The notes under the pieces: generated by a model
Seen by the model: only the letters and a program-made list of their open reading frames with translations
Told to the model about the DNA's origin: nothing
Databases searched by the model: none
Program-made: the position numbers and the translations under genes
Shown: positions 34,470 to 43,339 of the stretch, one piece after another
Layout: each line of letters starts with the position of its first letter
Numbering within the stretch: position 1 is the first letter of the stretch
NCBI RefSeq assembly: GCF_002252155.1
Contig: NZ_NEFD01000003.1
Span: 62,001 to 126,000 of the forward strand
Direction: 5' to 3'
Length of the DNA: 64,000 nucleotides
Source: Wohlfahrtiimonas sp. G9077
GTDB taxonomy: Bacteria; Pseudomonadota; Gammaproteobacteria; Cardiobacteriales; Wohlfahrtiimonadaceae

Positions 34470-35672
34470 ATGAGCTATTTATTTACGTCAGAATCTGTGT
34501 CTGAAGGACATCCAGATAAAATTGCCGACCAAATTTCCGATGCCGTATTAGACGCCATCATTCAAAAAGATCCTCATGCGCGTGTGGCGTGCGAAACCTT
34601 AGTGAAAACGGGTGCAGCGATCATCGCAGGTGAGATCTCCACAAGCGCGTGGGTGGATTTAGAAGATTTAGTGCGCAATGTCATCAATGACATTGGTTAT
34701 AACTCTTCAAGCGTGGGTTTTGATGGTTCAACGTGCGCCATTTTAAACATCATTGGTAAGCAAAGCGTAGACATTGCTCAAGGTGTTGATCGCGTGAAGC
34801 CTGAAGATCAAGGTGCGGGCGACCAAGGCTTAATGTTTGGTTATGCATCAAATGAAACCGATGTATTGATGCCTGCGCCCATCACGTATGCACACCGTTT
34901 AGTGCAACGCCAATCTGAAGTGCGCAAATCTGGCCTATTGCCATGGCTTCGTCCGGATGCTAAAAGCCAAATCACATTTGAATATGATGATGAAGGCAAC
35001 ATTAAAGGCATCGATGCGATCGTATTGTCCACACAACACAATCCGGATGTGAGCTTAAAAGATTTAAAAGAAGCGGTGATGGAACTCATCATCAAGCATG
35101 TGATTCCTAAAGAGTGGATCACAGAAAAAACCAAATTCCACATCAATCCTACGGGCATTTTCGTCATTGGCGGACCTGTGGGTGACTGCGGTTTAACAGG
35201 CCGTAAAATCATTGTGGATACGTATGGTGGTATGGCACGCCATGGCGGGGGCGCTTTCTCAGGAAAAGACCCTTCCAAAGTTGACCGTTCAGCAGCATAT
35301 GCAGGACGTTATGTTGCTAAGAACATTGTGGCAGCAGGCCTTGCAGATAAGTGTGAAATTCAAGTGTCTTACGCAATTGGTGTGGCTGAGCCAACATCGA
35401 TCTCCATCACAACTTTTGGAACCAATAAGATTCCTGAAGCTGAGATTGAGCGTTTAGTGCGCACACATTTTGACCTTCGCCCTTATGCGATCACAAAGAT
35501 GCTCGATTTATTGCATCCGATCTATCAACCAACCGCTGCTTATGGCCATTTTGGCCGTGATCCGTATGAAATCACATATCAAAATGCTGATCATATCGAG
35601 ACTAAAGCCACGGCATTTAGTTGGGAAAAAACGGATAAAGCAGAGCTTTTACGAAGCGAAGCTAAACTATAA
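34470..35672 (+). CDS. metK: S-adenosylmethionine synthetase
   Basis: Makes SAM from methionine and ATP. The 400-residue protein has [12 protein letters not shown] near 15, [12 protein letters not shown] near 115, and the phosphate-loop [16 protein letters not shown] near 260, all canonical. ATG 34470 is preferred (GAGAG at 34457-34461) over an in-frame TTG at 34455. It has its own promoter with a palindrome over the start site. SAM made here feeds UbiG and RlmD, among others encoded in the window. Confidence 0.96.
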   Translation: MSYLFTSESVSEGHPDKIADQISDAVLDAIIQKDPHARVACETLVKTGAAIIAGEISTSAWVDLEDLVRNVINDIGYNSSSVGFDGSTCAILNIIGKQSVDIAQGVDRVKPEDQGAGDQGLMFGYASNETDVLMPAPITYAHRLVQRQSEVRKSGLLPWLRPDAKSQITFEYDDEGNIKGIDAIVLSTQHNPDVSLKDLKEAVMELIIKHVIPKEWITEKTKFHINPTGIFVIGGPVGDCGLTGRKIIVDTYGGMARHGGGAFSGKDPSKVDRSAAYAGRYVAKNIVAAGLADKCEIQVSYAIGVAEPTSISITTFGTNKIPEAEIERLVRTHFDLRPYAITKMLDLLHPIYQPTAAYGHFGRDPYEITYQNADHIETKATAFSWEKTDKAELLRSEAKL

Positions 35673-35673
35673 C

Positions 35674-35701
35674 TTGACTTTTTGGTATAAAAAGCTAAAA
35701 T
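35674..35701 (+). promoter_or_regulatory. rpmH promoter candidate
   Basis: TTGACT (35674-35679) and TAAAAT (35696-35701) with a 16-base spacer, 41 bases before rpmH. Confidence 0.5.
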
Positions 35702-35742
35702 TTTTGTTTATTTTTGCGTTACAAAACATTTAAGGGTTCAAT

Positions 35743-35877
35743 ATGAAACGTACATTTCAACCAAGCGTAATTAAGAGAAAACGTGACCACGGTTTCCGTG
35801 CACGTATGGCAACTAAAAACGGTCGTAAAGTTTTAAACCGTCGTCGTGCTCGCGGTCGTGCAAGTTTATCTGCATAA
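35743..35877 (+). CDS. rpmH: 50S ribosomal protein L34
   Basis: A 44-residue, highly basic protein starting MKRTFQPS and containing [16 protein letters not shown], the L34 signature; it ends in [13 protein letters not shown]34 sits in the 50S subunit near domain III of 23S rRNA. It is the first gene of the classic rpmH-rnpA-yidD-yidC-mnmE run. In most relatives dnaA is divergently next to it; here metK precedes it instead. A hairpin terminator follows, so some transcripts stop before rnpA. Confidence 0.97.
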   Translation: MKRTFQPSVIKRKRDHGFRARMATKNGRKVLNRRRARGRASLSA

Positions 35878-35892
35878 TCACTGATTATTGCT

Positions 35893-35920
35893 AAAAAGGC
35901 GCTGTTAAAAGCGCCTTTTT
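35893..35920 (+). terminator. Terminator/attenuator between rpmH and rnpA
   Basis: AAAAAGGCGC (35893-35902) pairs with GCGCCTTTTT (35911-35920). It likely lowers rnpA transcription relative to rpmH. Confidence 0.8.
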
Positions 35921-35939
35921 ACATTCTAGCGGGAAATTC

Positions 35940-36287
35940 ATGAATTATCGTTTTACCAGAGCGCAGCGTTTATTAACGCCAGCGGATTACAGTCGCACAT
36001 TTGATCATCCATTTCGATCCTCTGATCGCTACTTTACAGTGCTTGCAAAGGCACAAGCCGAAAAGGGGCAAGGGCGTTTAGGGCTTGCGATTGCAAAAAA
36101 GCAGCTTAAAAAGGCGCATGACCGAAATCTTGTAAAACGCATTGTGCGTGAGTCTTTTCGCTTGCATCAAGAAAAATTGACGGGGTTTGATATTGTTGTG
36201 CTTGTCAAAGGGAACGTTTCCTTAGATAATCGACAACTATTGCATCAATCTTTGAAACAGCATTGGGAGCGGATAGAAAAGTTGTGA
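35940..36287 (+). CDS. rnpA: Ribonuclease P protein component
   Basis: Protein subunit of RNase P, which trims tRNA 5' leaders. The 115-residue basic protein has the RNR motif region RLGLAIAKKQLKKAHDRNLVKR (about 41-62, given in two parts: RLGLAIAKKQ then RNLVKRIVRESFR). The start ATG has no strong ribosome-binding site and lies 20 bases after the rpmH terminator. Its stop TGA overlaps the yidD GTG start (GTGA), so both are coupled. Confidence 0.93.
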   Translation: MNYRFTRAQRLLTPADYSRTFDHPFRSSDRYFTVLAKAQAEKGQGRLGLAIAKKQLKKAHDRNLVKRIVRESFRLHQEKLTGFDIVVLVKGNVSLDNRQLLHQSLKQHWERIEKL

Positions 36288-36493
36288 AGACGATTTTAAT
36301 TGGTTTAATTAAGTTGTATCAACTGATTTTGAGTCCATGGGTGGGGCAGCAGTGTCGCTTTACACCATCGTGTTCAAATTATTCCATCGAAGCCATTCAA
36401 AAATATGGTGCAATCAAAGGCTGTTGGCTAACATTCAAGCGATTGATCCGCTGTCATCCGTTTTGTGATGGCGGTAAAGATCCTGTTCCGTAG
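36284..36493 (+). CDS. yidD: Membrane protein insertion efficiency factor YidD
   Basis: Small membrane-associated helper of YidC. The 69-residue product has an amphipathic N-terminus (KTILIGLIKLYQ), then the cysteine-rich signature CRFTPSCSNYS and the terminal CHPF...GGKDPVP. I chose GTG 36284, overlapping the rnpA stop, because it gives the usual family length and start; an upstream TTG at 36263 would add seven unrelated residues. Confidence 0.92.
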   Translation: MKTILIGLIKLYQLILSPWVGQQCRFTPSCSNYSIEAIQKYGAIKGCWLTFKRLIRCHPFCDGGKDPVP

Positions 36494-36530
36494 CATCTTC
36501 TTTGTTAAATTTTGAGTTAAAGATATTACT

Positions 36531-38225
36531 ATGCAAAATAATCGATTAATCCTCTGGGGCATTTTTGGTCTGTTGGCCTTTATGCTTTTCAGTAAGTGGC
36601 AATTTGCCAATGCACCGAAGCCGCCTGAGGCAGAAAGTGCACAAGTCGTGACACAAATGCTCGATGGCCAAGCCACCGATGGCTCTGTGCCACAATTGAA
36701 TTCAGCAAATGTGCCAAATGGCATGATGAACAATTCTAAAAAAATCTCTGTCACCACAGATGTTTTTTCCATTAATATCGCTTTAACCGGTGCGGACATC
36801 GAAGATGTTAAGTTATTAAAATACTCTGAAAGCTTAGAGCAAAAAGATGTGCCATTTGCTTTATTGTCCTCAGATCCAAAACGTCGCTTTGTGAGTCAAA
36901 CGGGTTTAATCAGCACCTCTGGCCAAGCCTCTTTCCCACACAGCACAGAATTTACTGCTCAAGCGGACAGCTATACATTAGAAGAAGGTCAAGACACTTT
37001 GATCGTACCGTTAACGTACACAGATGCCAACGGCATTGTGGTGACAAAAACGTACGAGTTTAAACGTGGCAGCTATGACATCGGCTTTACCCAAAAAATT
37101 GACAATAATACGGATCAAGCATGGCAAGGCATCAACTACATGCAGTTATTGCAAAAAGATCCAAAAGCCAGCGGCCATTTAATGGGTGCATCGAGTTATA
37201 CAGGTCCAGTATTTTCAATGGGTGAAGAGAGCTATAAAAAAGTTCCTTTTGATAAATTGATTGAAAAAGCACCGGCCATCAAGCAAGAAGGGACAGCGGG
37301 CTGGGGCGCGATGATTCAGCAATATTTCACCTCTGCATGGTTGGCATTAAATACTAATGCACATGTTGTGGAAGTGGCTAAATTACCGGGTGACATGGCG
37401 ATGATCCGCTTAATGTCAAAAGATCCTGTTATGGTACCTGCACATGCATCCTATGAATTTAAAAACAGCTTGTATTCTGGTCCTAAAATCAAAAAGAATT
37501 TAGTGGATGCCGGTCAATACACATATGTGAATGACAAAGGCCAAGAAGAGACAGGCAATGCTAAATTAGAGTTGACGCTCGATTATGGTTGGTTCAGCCC
37601 GATTTCTGCATTGATGCTTTGGGTGCTTGAATTCTTCCACGGCATTGTGGGCAACTGGGGTTGGGCAATTGTATTATTAACCTTAACGGCAAAATTGATC
37701 TTGTATCCATTGTCTGAAAAAGGTTATCGCTCAATGGCCAAAATGCGTCATTTAGCACCTGAGATGCAGCGCATCAAAGAGCTTTATGGATCAGATAAAC
37801 AAAAAATTGGTCAAGAAACCATTGCCCTTTATCGTAAAGAGAAAGTGAACCCAATGGGTGGTTGTTGGCCAATGCTCATTCAGATTCCAATTTTCATCTC
37901 ATTGTTCTGGATGTTGCAAGAGAGTGTTCAGCTTCGCCAAGCGCCTTGGATCTTATGGATTCACGATTTGGCGATCATGGACCCTTACTTCATTTTACCG
38001 ATCATCATGTGTGCGACGATGTTTGTTCAACAAATGTTTAACCCACCGCCACCAGATCCAATGCAAGCTAAAATCATGAAATTCATGCCATTGGTCTTTG
38101 GTTTCATGTTCATGTGGTTTGCCGCAGGGATCGTTTTATACTGGATCGTGAATAACTTATTAACCATTTTACAACAGTGGCTCATCAATCGTCGCATTGA
38201 AGCAGCTCAAAAGAAAATGTCATAA
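36531..38225 (+). CDS. yidC: Membrane protein insertase YidC
   Basis: Inserts and folds inner-membrane proteins, alone or with SecYEG. The 564-residue protein has an N-terminal membrane anchor (about 7-21), a large periplasmic beta domain (about 60-340), and five C-terminal helices (about 355-550) including the cytoplasmic hairpin LAPEMQRIKELYG and the groove segment NPMGGCWPMLIQIPIF. Gram-negative type, full length. YidD precedes it and MnmE follows, as expected. Confidence 0.95.
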   Translation: MQNNRLILWGIFGLLAFMLFSKWQFANAPKPPEAESAQVVTQMLDGQATDGSVPQLNSANVPNGMMNNSKKISVTTDVFSINIALTGADIEDVKLLKYSESLEQKDVPFALLSSDPKRRFVSQTGLISTSGQASFPHSTEFTAQADSYTLEEGQDTLIVPLTYTDANGIVVTKTYEFKRGSYDIGFTQKIDNNTDQAWQGINYMQLLQKDPKASGHLMGASSYTGPVFSMGEESYKKVPFDKLIEKAPAIKQEGTAGWGAMIQQYFTSAWLALNTNAHVVEVAKLPGDMAMIRLMSKDPVMVPAHASYEFKNSLYSGPKIKKNLVDAGQYTYVNDKGQEETGNAKLELTLDYGWFSPISALMLWVLEFFHGIVGNWGWAIVLLTLTAKLILYPLSEKGYRSMAKMRHLAPEMQRIKELYGSDKQKIGQETIALYRKEKVNPMGGCWPMLIQIPIFISLFWMLQESVQLRQAPWILWIHDLAIMDPYFILPIIMCATMFVQQMFNPPPPDPMQAKIMKFMPLVFGFMFMWFAAGIVLYWIVNNLLTILQQWLINRRIEAAQKKMS

Positions 38226-38312
38226 TTTTTCAATGCATTGAATGATCATCTCCTATAATGGCGACATTGTAGGAGATTTTTTATTTCGCAAGATTAAATT
38301 GAAGAGGGAATC

Positions 38313-39638
38313 ATGAAAGAGACAACCATTGCGGCCATTGCATCTGGCACCTCTATTGGTGGCGTGGGCATTGTGCGCATCTCAGGGCCAATGAGCCATG
38401 CCATTGGTGCACAAATTGCCAAAAAAGATGCGCTCGTTGCGCGTCACGCCACATTCACACAATTTTATGACGACAATGATGAAGTGATGGACGAAGGCCT
38501 TGTCATCTATTTTAAAGGACCAAACTCCTTTACGGGCGAAGAATGCGTAGAGCTTCAAGGTCATGGTGGCTTGGTGGTGCTCAATCGCTTGTTAAAACGT
38601 GTGTATGCCCTTGGGGCAGAGCCTGCAAAAGCCGGTGAATTCACAGAGCGTGCTTTTTTAAATGGTAAATTGGATTTGGTGCAGGCAGAAGCAATTCATG
38701 ATTTGATCATGAGTCAAAGTGAAGCGCAGGCTAAAGCGGCAATGAACTCCCTGTCCGGACAATTTTCAGCACAAACAAGTGCCATCAATGATGCGTTGAT
38801 CCATTTGCGTGTGTATGTGGAAGCCACCATTGATTTTAGTGAAGAGGACATTGATTTCATCACAGATGGCAATGTGCTAAAGCGTCTTGATGCCGTAGAG
38901 GGTGACATTCAAGCGCTATTGGCGAGTGCCAATCAAGGTAAGTTATTGACCGATGGCGTGACCGTTGTGTTAGCCGGTAAGCCGAATGCTGGTAAATCGA
39001 GCATTTTAAACGCATTATCCGGGGAAGAGAGCGCCATTGTGACGGACATTGCCGGCACAACCCGCGACACATTAAAAGAACATGTGGTGATTCACGGTTT
39101 GCCGCTTCACATCATTGACACTGCAGGGCTTCGCGAAACCACAGATGTGATTGAGCAAGAAGGGATTCGCCGTACACGTGAAGCCATGAAAAAAGCCGAT
39201 TTAATTTTATGGATTCATGATGACCGTGATCAAACCATTGAGGAAGATCCTTTATTGTCCTCATTGAATGTGCCCATTTTGCATGTGCGCAATAAAGTGG
39301 ATTTAACAGGTAAACCCACCGGTAAAGACGGCAATGTGATTGCCCTCTCTGCTAAAGAGCATCAAGGGGTGGATCTTTTAAGAGATGCCATTGTGGAGAT
39401 TGTACAGTTTCAGCCAACACAAGGTTTGTTCAGTGCTCGCGAGCGCCATTTGGTGGCGTTAAAAGATAGCTTGGCGCATTTAGCAGTGGCCAAAACGTTG
39501 TTAACGGCCGGTCACAGCATTGATTTGGTGGCAGAAGAGATTCGCCTTGCACAAGATGACATCGGGCTCATTACCGGGCGATTTAGCACCGATGAGTTGC
39601 TTGGAGAGATCTTCTCAAGTTTCTGTATCGGTAAATAA
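38313..39638 (+). CDS. mnmE: tRNA modification GTPase MnmE
   Basis: With MnmG it adds the (carboxymethyl)aminomethyl group to U34 of several tRNAs. The 441-residue protein has the N-terminal folate-binding domain (1-118) with IASGTSIGGVGIVRISG, helical domain, the G domain with AGKPNAGKSS and DTAGLRETTD, and the essential C-terminal CIGK (438-441). AGAGGGA upstream supports ATG 38313. It converges with radA across a shared terminator. Confidence 0.95.
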   Translation: MKETTIAAIASGTSIGGVGIVRISGPMSHAIGAQIAKKDALVARHATFTQFYDDNDEVMDEGLVIYFKGPNSFTGEECVELQGHGGLVVLNRLLKRVYALGAEPAKAGEFTERAFLNGKLDLVQAEAIHDLIMSQSEAQAKAAMNSLSGQFSAQTSAINDALIHLRVYVEATIDFSEEDIDFITDGNVLKRLDAVEGDIQALLASANQGKLLTDGVTVVLAGKPNAGKSSILNALSGEESAIVTDIAGTTRDTLKEHVVIHGLPLHIIDTAGLRETTDVIEQEGIRRTREAMKKADLILWIHDDRDQTIEEDPLLSSLNVPILHVRNKVDLTGKPTGKDGNVIALSAKEHQGVDLLRDAIVEIVQFQPTQGLFSARERHLVALKDSLAHLAVAKTLLTAGHSIDLVAEEIRLAQDDIGLITGRFSTDELLGEIFSSFCIGK

Positions 39639-39640
39639 AG

Positions 39641-39668
39641 AAAAATCCCCGCAGGTGCGGGGATTTTT
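39641..39668. terminator. Shared terminator between mnmE and radA
   Basis: AAAATCCCCGC pairs with GCGGGGATTTT around AGGT, with A-run before and T-run after; suited to both convergent genes. Confidence 0.85.
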
Positions 39669-41048
39669 TTATTCGCTAAACTCATTTAAAGCATCAATCA
39701 CTTCCGATAATTTAGTGACCGAGACGACTTTTAATCCTTCTGGTATTTTGCGTGGTGCATTGCCTTTTGGCAAGATCGCTTTGGTAAAGCCATGTTTGAA
39801 TGCTTCTTTTAAGCGCTCTTCACCATGGGGAATCGGGCGAATTTCACCGGATAAACCCACCTCGCCAAAGATCACTAAATCCGCCGGAATCACTTTATTG
39901 CGAAAACTGGAATAGGTTGCAGCAATGACGGCTAAATCTGCGGCAGTTTCTGTCACTTTAACGCCGCCAACGGCATTGACGTACACATCTTGATCATTCA
40001 TTGCGATGCCTGCATGACGATGGAGCACCGCGAGCAGCATCGTTAAACGGGCTTGCTCAATCCCCAATGTTACACGGCGCGGATAGTTGCCAAAAGATTG
40101 ATCCACCAATGCTTGAATCTCAACCAATAAGGGACGCGTGCCTTCTTTGGTTACCATGATGACGCTGCCGGCGCTGGGCTCATCGTGGCGCGATAAAAAG
40201 ATGGCAGAAGGATTACTCACTTCACGTAAGCCCTTATCCGTCATTGCAAAGATGCCAAGCTCATTGACAGGACCAAAGCGGTTTTTATAGGCACGCATGA
40301 CGCGAAAACGCGAACCGACTTCACCTTCAAAGTATAAAACAGAGTCAACCATATGTTCTAATACGCGTGGCCCTGCGATTGCGCCTTCTTTGGTGACATG
40401 ACCCACTAAGAAGATGGCAGTGTTGGTGCGTTTGGCATAACGAGTGAGCAGGGCAGCACTCTCTCGCACTTGCGCCACATTGCCGGGTGCAGAGGTTAAG
40501 AACTCTGTAAAAATGGTTTGAATGGAGTCAATGACCATGATTTTTGGGGTCAGGGCTTCTGCCGTTGCAATGATCTTCTCCACTGAGGTTTCAGAGAGAA
40601 TTTTAAGCTCACTTTGCGCAAGGGATAAACGCTCTGCCCGCAAGGCAATTTGGCTTGGGGATTCTTCGCCCGTCACATAGAGCACATCATAATGCTGACT
40701 AAAATGCACCATCGTTTGCAATAAGATGGTGGATTTACCAATGCCAGGATCGCCGCCAATGAGCACCACAGAACCTGTGACCAAACCACCGCCAAGGACT
40801 CGATTTAGCTCTGTCAATCCTGTATCATAACGCTGGTGTTCCTCTTTTTGAATATTGTTGAGGGTTTGAATCGCAGCACTGCCTGCGGTGCCCGCATAAC
40901 CTGATAAACGCGCGGAAGTGGGCGGCGCTTTTTCCACAATTGCCTCTTCAATGGTGTTCCATTCTAGGCACTCAAGACACTGACCGGCCCATTTTTGGGT
41001 GACGTTGCCACAAGCATGACAAACGTACTGTTTTTTCGTTTTGCTCAT
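39669..41048 (-). CDS. radA: DNA repair protein RadA
   Basis: RecA-like helicase acting on recombination intermediates. The 459-residue protein has an N-terminal C4 zinc finger (CHACG...CLEC, about 10-30), Walker A GGDPGIGKST near 95, the RadA-specific KNRFG motif near 255, and a C-terminal Lon-like domain with the GGVKVTETAADLA region (about 350-459). Nothing is missing. It is monocistronic on the minus strand, divergent from hfq across a long gene-free region. Confidence 0.95.
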   Translation of the reverse strand: MSKTKKQYVCHACGNVTQKWAGQCLECLEWNTIEEAIVEKAPPTSARLSGYAGTAGSAAIQTLNNIQKEEHQRYDTGLTELNRVLGGGLVTGSVVLIGGDPGIGKSTILLQTMVHFSQHYDVLYVTGEESPSQIALRAERLSLAQSELKILSETSVEKIIATAEALTPKIMVIDSIQTIFTEFLTSAPGNVAQVRESAALLTRYAKRTNTAIFLVGHVTKEGAIAGPRVLEHMVDSVLYFEGEVGSRFRVMRAYKNRFGPVNELGIFAMTDKGLREVSNPSAIFLSRHDEPSAGSVIMVTKEGTRPLLVEIQALVDQSFGNYPRRVTLGIEQARLTMLLAVLHRHAGIAMNDQDVYVNAVGGVKVTETAADLAVIAATYSSFRNKVIPADLVIFGEVGLSGEIRPIPHGEERLKEAFKHGFTKAILPKGNAPRKIPEGLKVVSVTKLSEVIDALNEFSE

Positions 41049-41627
41049 AAATATCGCACTTATTCCTTAGTCTGTTCCTTTTTTAGAACGTAGCGTTTCA
41101 TATATATATACGAATGTGTACAAAAAAAGGTCTATATCCTGCTCGTAAAAGGATATAATACAGACTGATTCCAATATATTCATCTAAAAATACAATACAG
41201 CTTGACGAAAAAGAAGAGCTGTTGAAAAAGTCGCTTTTTCAATGTGTGCAGGTCCAATGATCGATAAACGAGCTGTTTATGGATCTATCTGTGTTCTATT
41301 TCATTGTAAAAGTAGATAACATTGTGTTTTATGACAATGAAAGGCTGTTGAAAAAGTTGTATGATTGAGAGTGTAGCGTCTGACACCATCGGGTGAAGAG
41401 ATTCTATGCTTTTAGTTGTTTTGATGTAAATTAAAAAGCACATCACTTGGTCAACATCTTTCTAGGTTCAGCAGTATTTGGTGACTTTATGATTGACATT
41501 TATAGTTTCTATCGCGTAATGGAAATATTTATGTATATAATGTTCACTAGGTGGAGATAGTCGAATCAGTACAATAAAGATGTAACAAATTTCTCAAAAT
41601 TAATTAATATTAGTGAAGGATATAACA
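41049..41627. other. 579-bp gene-free region between radA and hfq
   Basis: No convincing gene on either strand. It holds: a hairpin TATATCC/GGATATA (41133-41157); a direct repeat GCTGTTGAAAAAGT at 41218-41231 and 41344-41357, 126 bases apart; a perfect 9-bp hairpin TTGAAAAAG-TCG-CTTTTTCAA (41222-41242) on the first repeat; CATTGT/ACAATG (41320-41339); TTGACA at 41493-41498; and TATAAT at 41536-41541. The last two are too far apart to pair. It may contain the hfq promoters, a small RNA, or remains of an insertion sequence end. Confidence 0.6.
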
Positions 41628-41894
41628 ATGGCAAAATCTCAATCTCTCCAGGATCCATTTTTAAATGTGCTCCGTAAGGAAAAAATCCCAGTCTCTATTT
41701 ATTTGATCAACGGTATTAAACTCCAAGGTCAAGTAGAATCTTTTGACCAATTTGTGGTGTTATTGCGCTCGAACGTTAGCCAAATGATCTACAAGCATGC
41801 GATTTCTACAATCGTACCTGCACGTAGCATTCGTGTGAGCTTTGATGGTGATGAAGCCGTTTCTGAAGAAGTTGAAACAGAAATCACAATTTAA
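41628..41894 (+). CDS. hfq: RNA chaperone Hfq
   Basis: Hexameric RNA chaperone for small-RNA regulation. The 88-residue protein has [21 protein letters not shown] and the second Sm motif [10 protein letters not shown] with the conserved YKH pocket; the C-terminal tail is short and acidic. GAAGGA at 41615-41620 supports ATG 41628 rather than GTG 41613. hflX follows after 55 bases. The usual upstream gene miaA is absent, so hfq must have its own promoter in the preceding region. Confidence 0.97.
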   Translation: MAKSQSLQDPFLNVLRKEKIPVSIYLINGIKLQGQVESFDQFVVLLRSNVSQMIYKHAISTIVPARSIRVSFDGDEAVSEEVETEITI

Positions 41895-41949
41895 TCGCCA
41901 AAGCGAATTTCGTGTTAGAATTGACTTTTTAGCCGGCATACAGACATAA

Positions 41950-43239
41950 ATGTTCGAAAACGAAAGTCAGACACGAAGTGGAGATCAAGCCGTTCTTGTG
42001 AGTCTACAGACACAAGATGCCCATGCAGAAGAAATTGTAGAATTCCAAGAACTGGTCAAAGCTGCGGACGTGAGCGAGCTTACCTTGATTAAAGGCAAGC
42101 TCGCAACGCCGAATCAAAAATACTTCTTAGGTTTAGGGAAAGTTGAAGAGGTTTTAGAGGCAGTCAATGCTCTAGAAGCGAACGTTGTCATCGTTAATCA
42201 TGAACTCTCTCCCTCACAAAATCGTAACCTAGAACGTTTCTTAAAAGTCCGTGTGGTCGATCGTACCGCACTCATCCTTGACATCTTTGCACAGCGTGCA
42301 GAAAGCTTTGAAGGTAAACTTCAGGTGGAGCTTGCGCAATTGACGCATATTTCCTCGCGTTTGGTGCGGATGTGGACGCATTTAGACAGTTTGCGTGGCG
42401 GTAGCGTGGGTTTGCGTGGTCCCGGTGAATCTCAGCTTGAGATGGATAAACGCATGATTGGGCTACGCATTAAGCAGCTCAAAAGAAAATTAGAAAAAGT
42501 CCAACAAACCCGCGAGCAAGGACAAGCACTGCGCAATCGTTTAGGTGTGCCAGTTGTGGCGCTTGTCGGTTATACGAATGCGGGTAAATCGAGTCTATTT
42601 AACCGCTTAACAGATGCAGGCACTTATGTGGAAGATAAGCTCTTTGCCACGCTTGATCCTAAACATCGCACACTCTTTTTAGAAAACATTGGCGATGTAG
42701 TGTTGATCGATACTGTTGGTTTTATCTCTAAATTGCCCCATGAGCTTGTCACCGCATTCCATTCTACTTTACAAAGTGCAGCCGATGCGGATCTTCTCTT
42801 AGAAGTGATCGATGCCGGTGATCCTGAGCGTGAATTTAAAAGCGAGCAGGTGGCGAATGTATTGGTAGAAATCGGCGCTGAATCTGTGCCACGCATTCAA
42901 GTGAATAATAAAATTGATTTATTAGAAAATGTTGAGCCGCATGTTAGTTATAACGATGCGAATCAACCGACTGCAGTTTGGATTTCTGCAGAAAAAGATT
43001 TAGGGATTCAATCCCTTAAAGACGCCATTGGCGATTATTTTAAAGATCAACATGTGACGAAAAATGTTGTTCTCCCGCCATCACAAGGGCGATTACGTGC
43101 TAAGCTATTTGCATTAAATGCCGTTAAAAATGAGTCTGTGAATGAACAAGGTGAATTTGTGATGGCATTATTGATGCATAAAGCTGAGTGGGACCGCTTG
43201 TTAAAGCATGATGTTGATGCCCAAAAATACCTCAACTAG
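41950..43239 (+). CDS. hflX: Ribosome-associated GTPase HflX
   Basis: GTPase that splits stalled or heat-damaged ribosomes. The 429-residue protein has the N-terminal nucleotide-binding domain, the glycine-rich linker SVGLRGPGESQLEMDKR near 155-170, the G1 motif GYTNAGKSS near 205, and DTVGFISKLPHELV near 255. It sits between hfq and hflK as in other gammaproteobacteria. The ribosome-binding site at ATG 41950 is weak. No motif is lost. Confidence 0.93.
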   Translation: MFENESQTRSGDQAVLVSLQTQDAHAEEIVEFQELVKAADVSELTLIKGKLATPNQKYFLGLGKVEEVLEAVNALEANVVIVNHELSPSQNRNLERFLKVRVVDRTALILDIFAQRAESFEGKLQVELAQLTHISSRLVRMWTHLDSLRGGSVGLRGPGESQLEMDKRMIGLRIKQLKRKLEKVQQTREQGQALRNRLGVPVVALVGYTNAGKSSLFNRLTDAGTYVEDKLFATLDPKHRTLFLENIGDVVLIDTVGFISKLPHELVTAFHSTLQSAADADLLLEVIDAGDPEREFKSEQVANVLVEIGAESVPRIQVNNKIDLLENVEPHVSYNDANQPTAVWISAEKDLGIQSLKDAIGDYFKDQHVTKNVVLPPSQGRLRAKLFALNAVKNESVNEQGEFVMALLMHKAEWDRLLKHDVDAQKYLN

Positions 43240-43257
43240 AGATTTTAGGTGCAATTT

Positions 43258-43311
43258 ATGGCAAAAATTGGTAGCGTATGGCAAGTTTTGTCTAAAAATT
43301 CTTTAATTTAA
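43258..43311 (+). CDS. Possible 17-residue micro-ORF between hflX and hflK
   Basis: ATG 43258 opens MAKIGSVWQVLSKNSLI and stops at 43311, just before hflK. AGG at 43247-43249 lies at ribosome-binding distance. Nothing homologous is recognised. It could be a translated leader that couples hflX and hflK, or chance. Confidence 0.25.
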   Translation: MAKIGSVWQVLSKNSLI

Positions 43312-43339
43312 GGGAAAGATGAAAGAGAGTACTGTAGAA

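Noticed and set aside
34409..34470. SAM riboswitch before metK
   Set aside because: The leader has only a short hairpin (AGGAT-TTTTG-ATCCT) and too few bases for a known SAM riboswitch fold.
39520..39915. 131-residue plus-strand frame
   Set aside because: It is antisense to radA and the end of mnmE, both intact and well conserved, and crosses their shared terminator.
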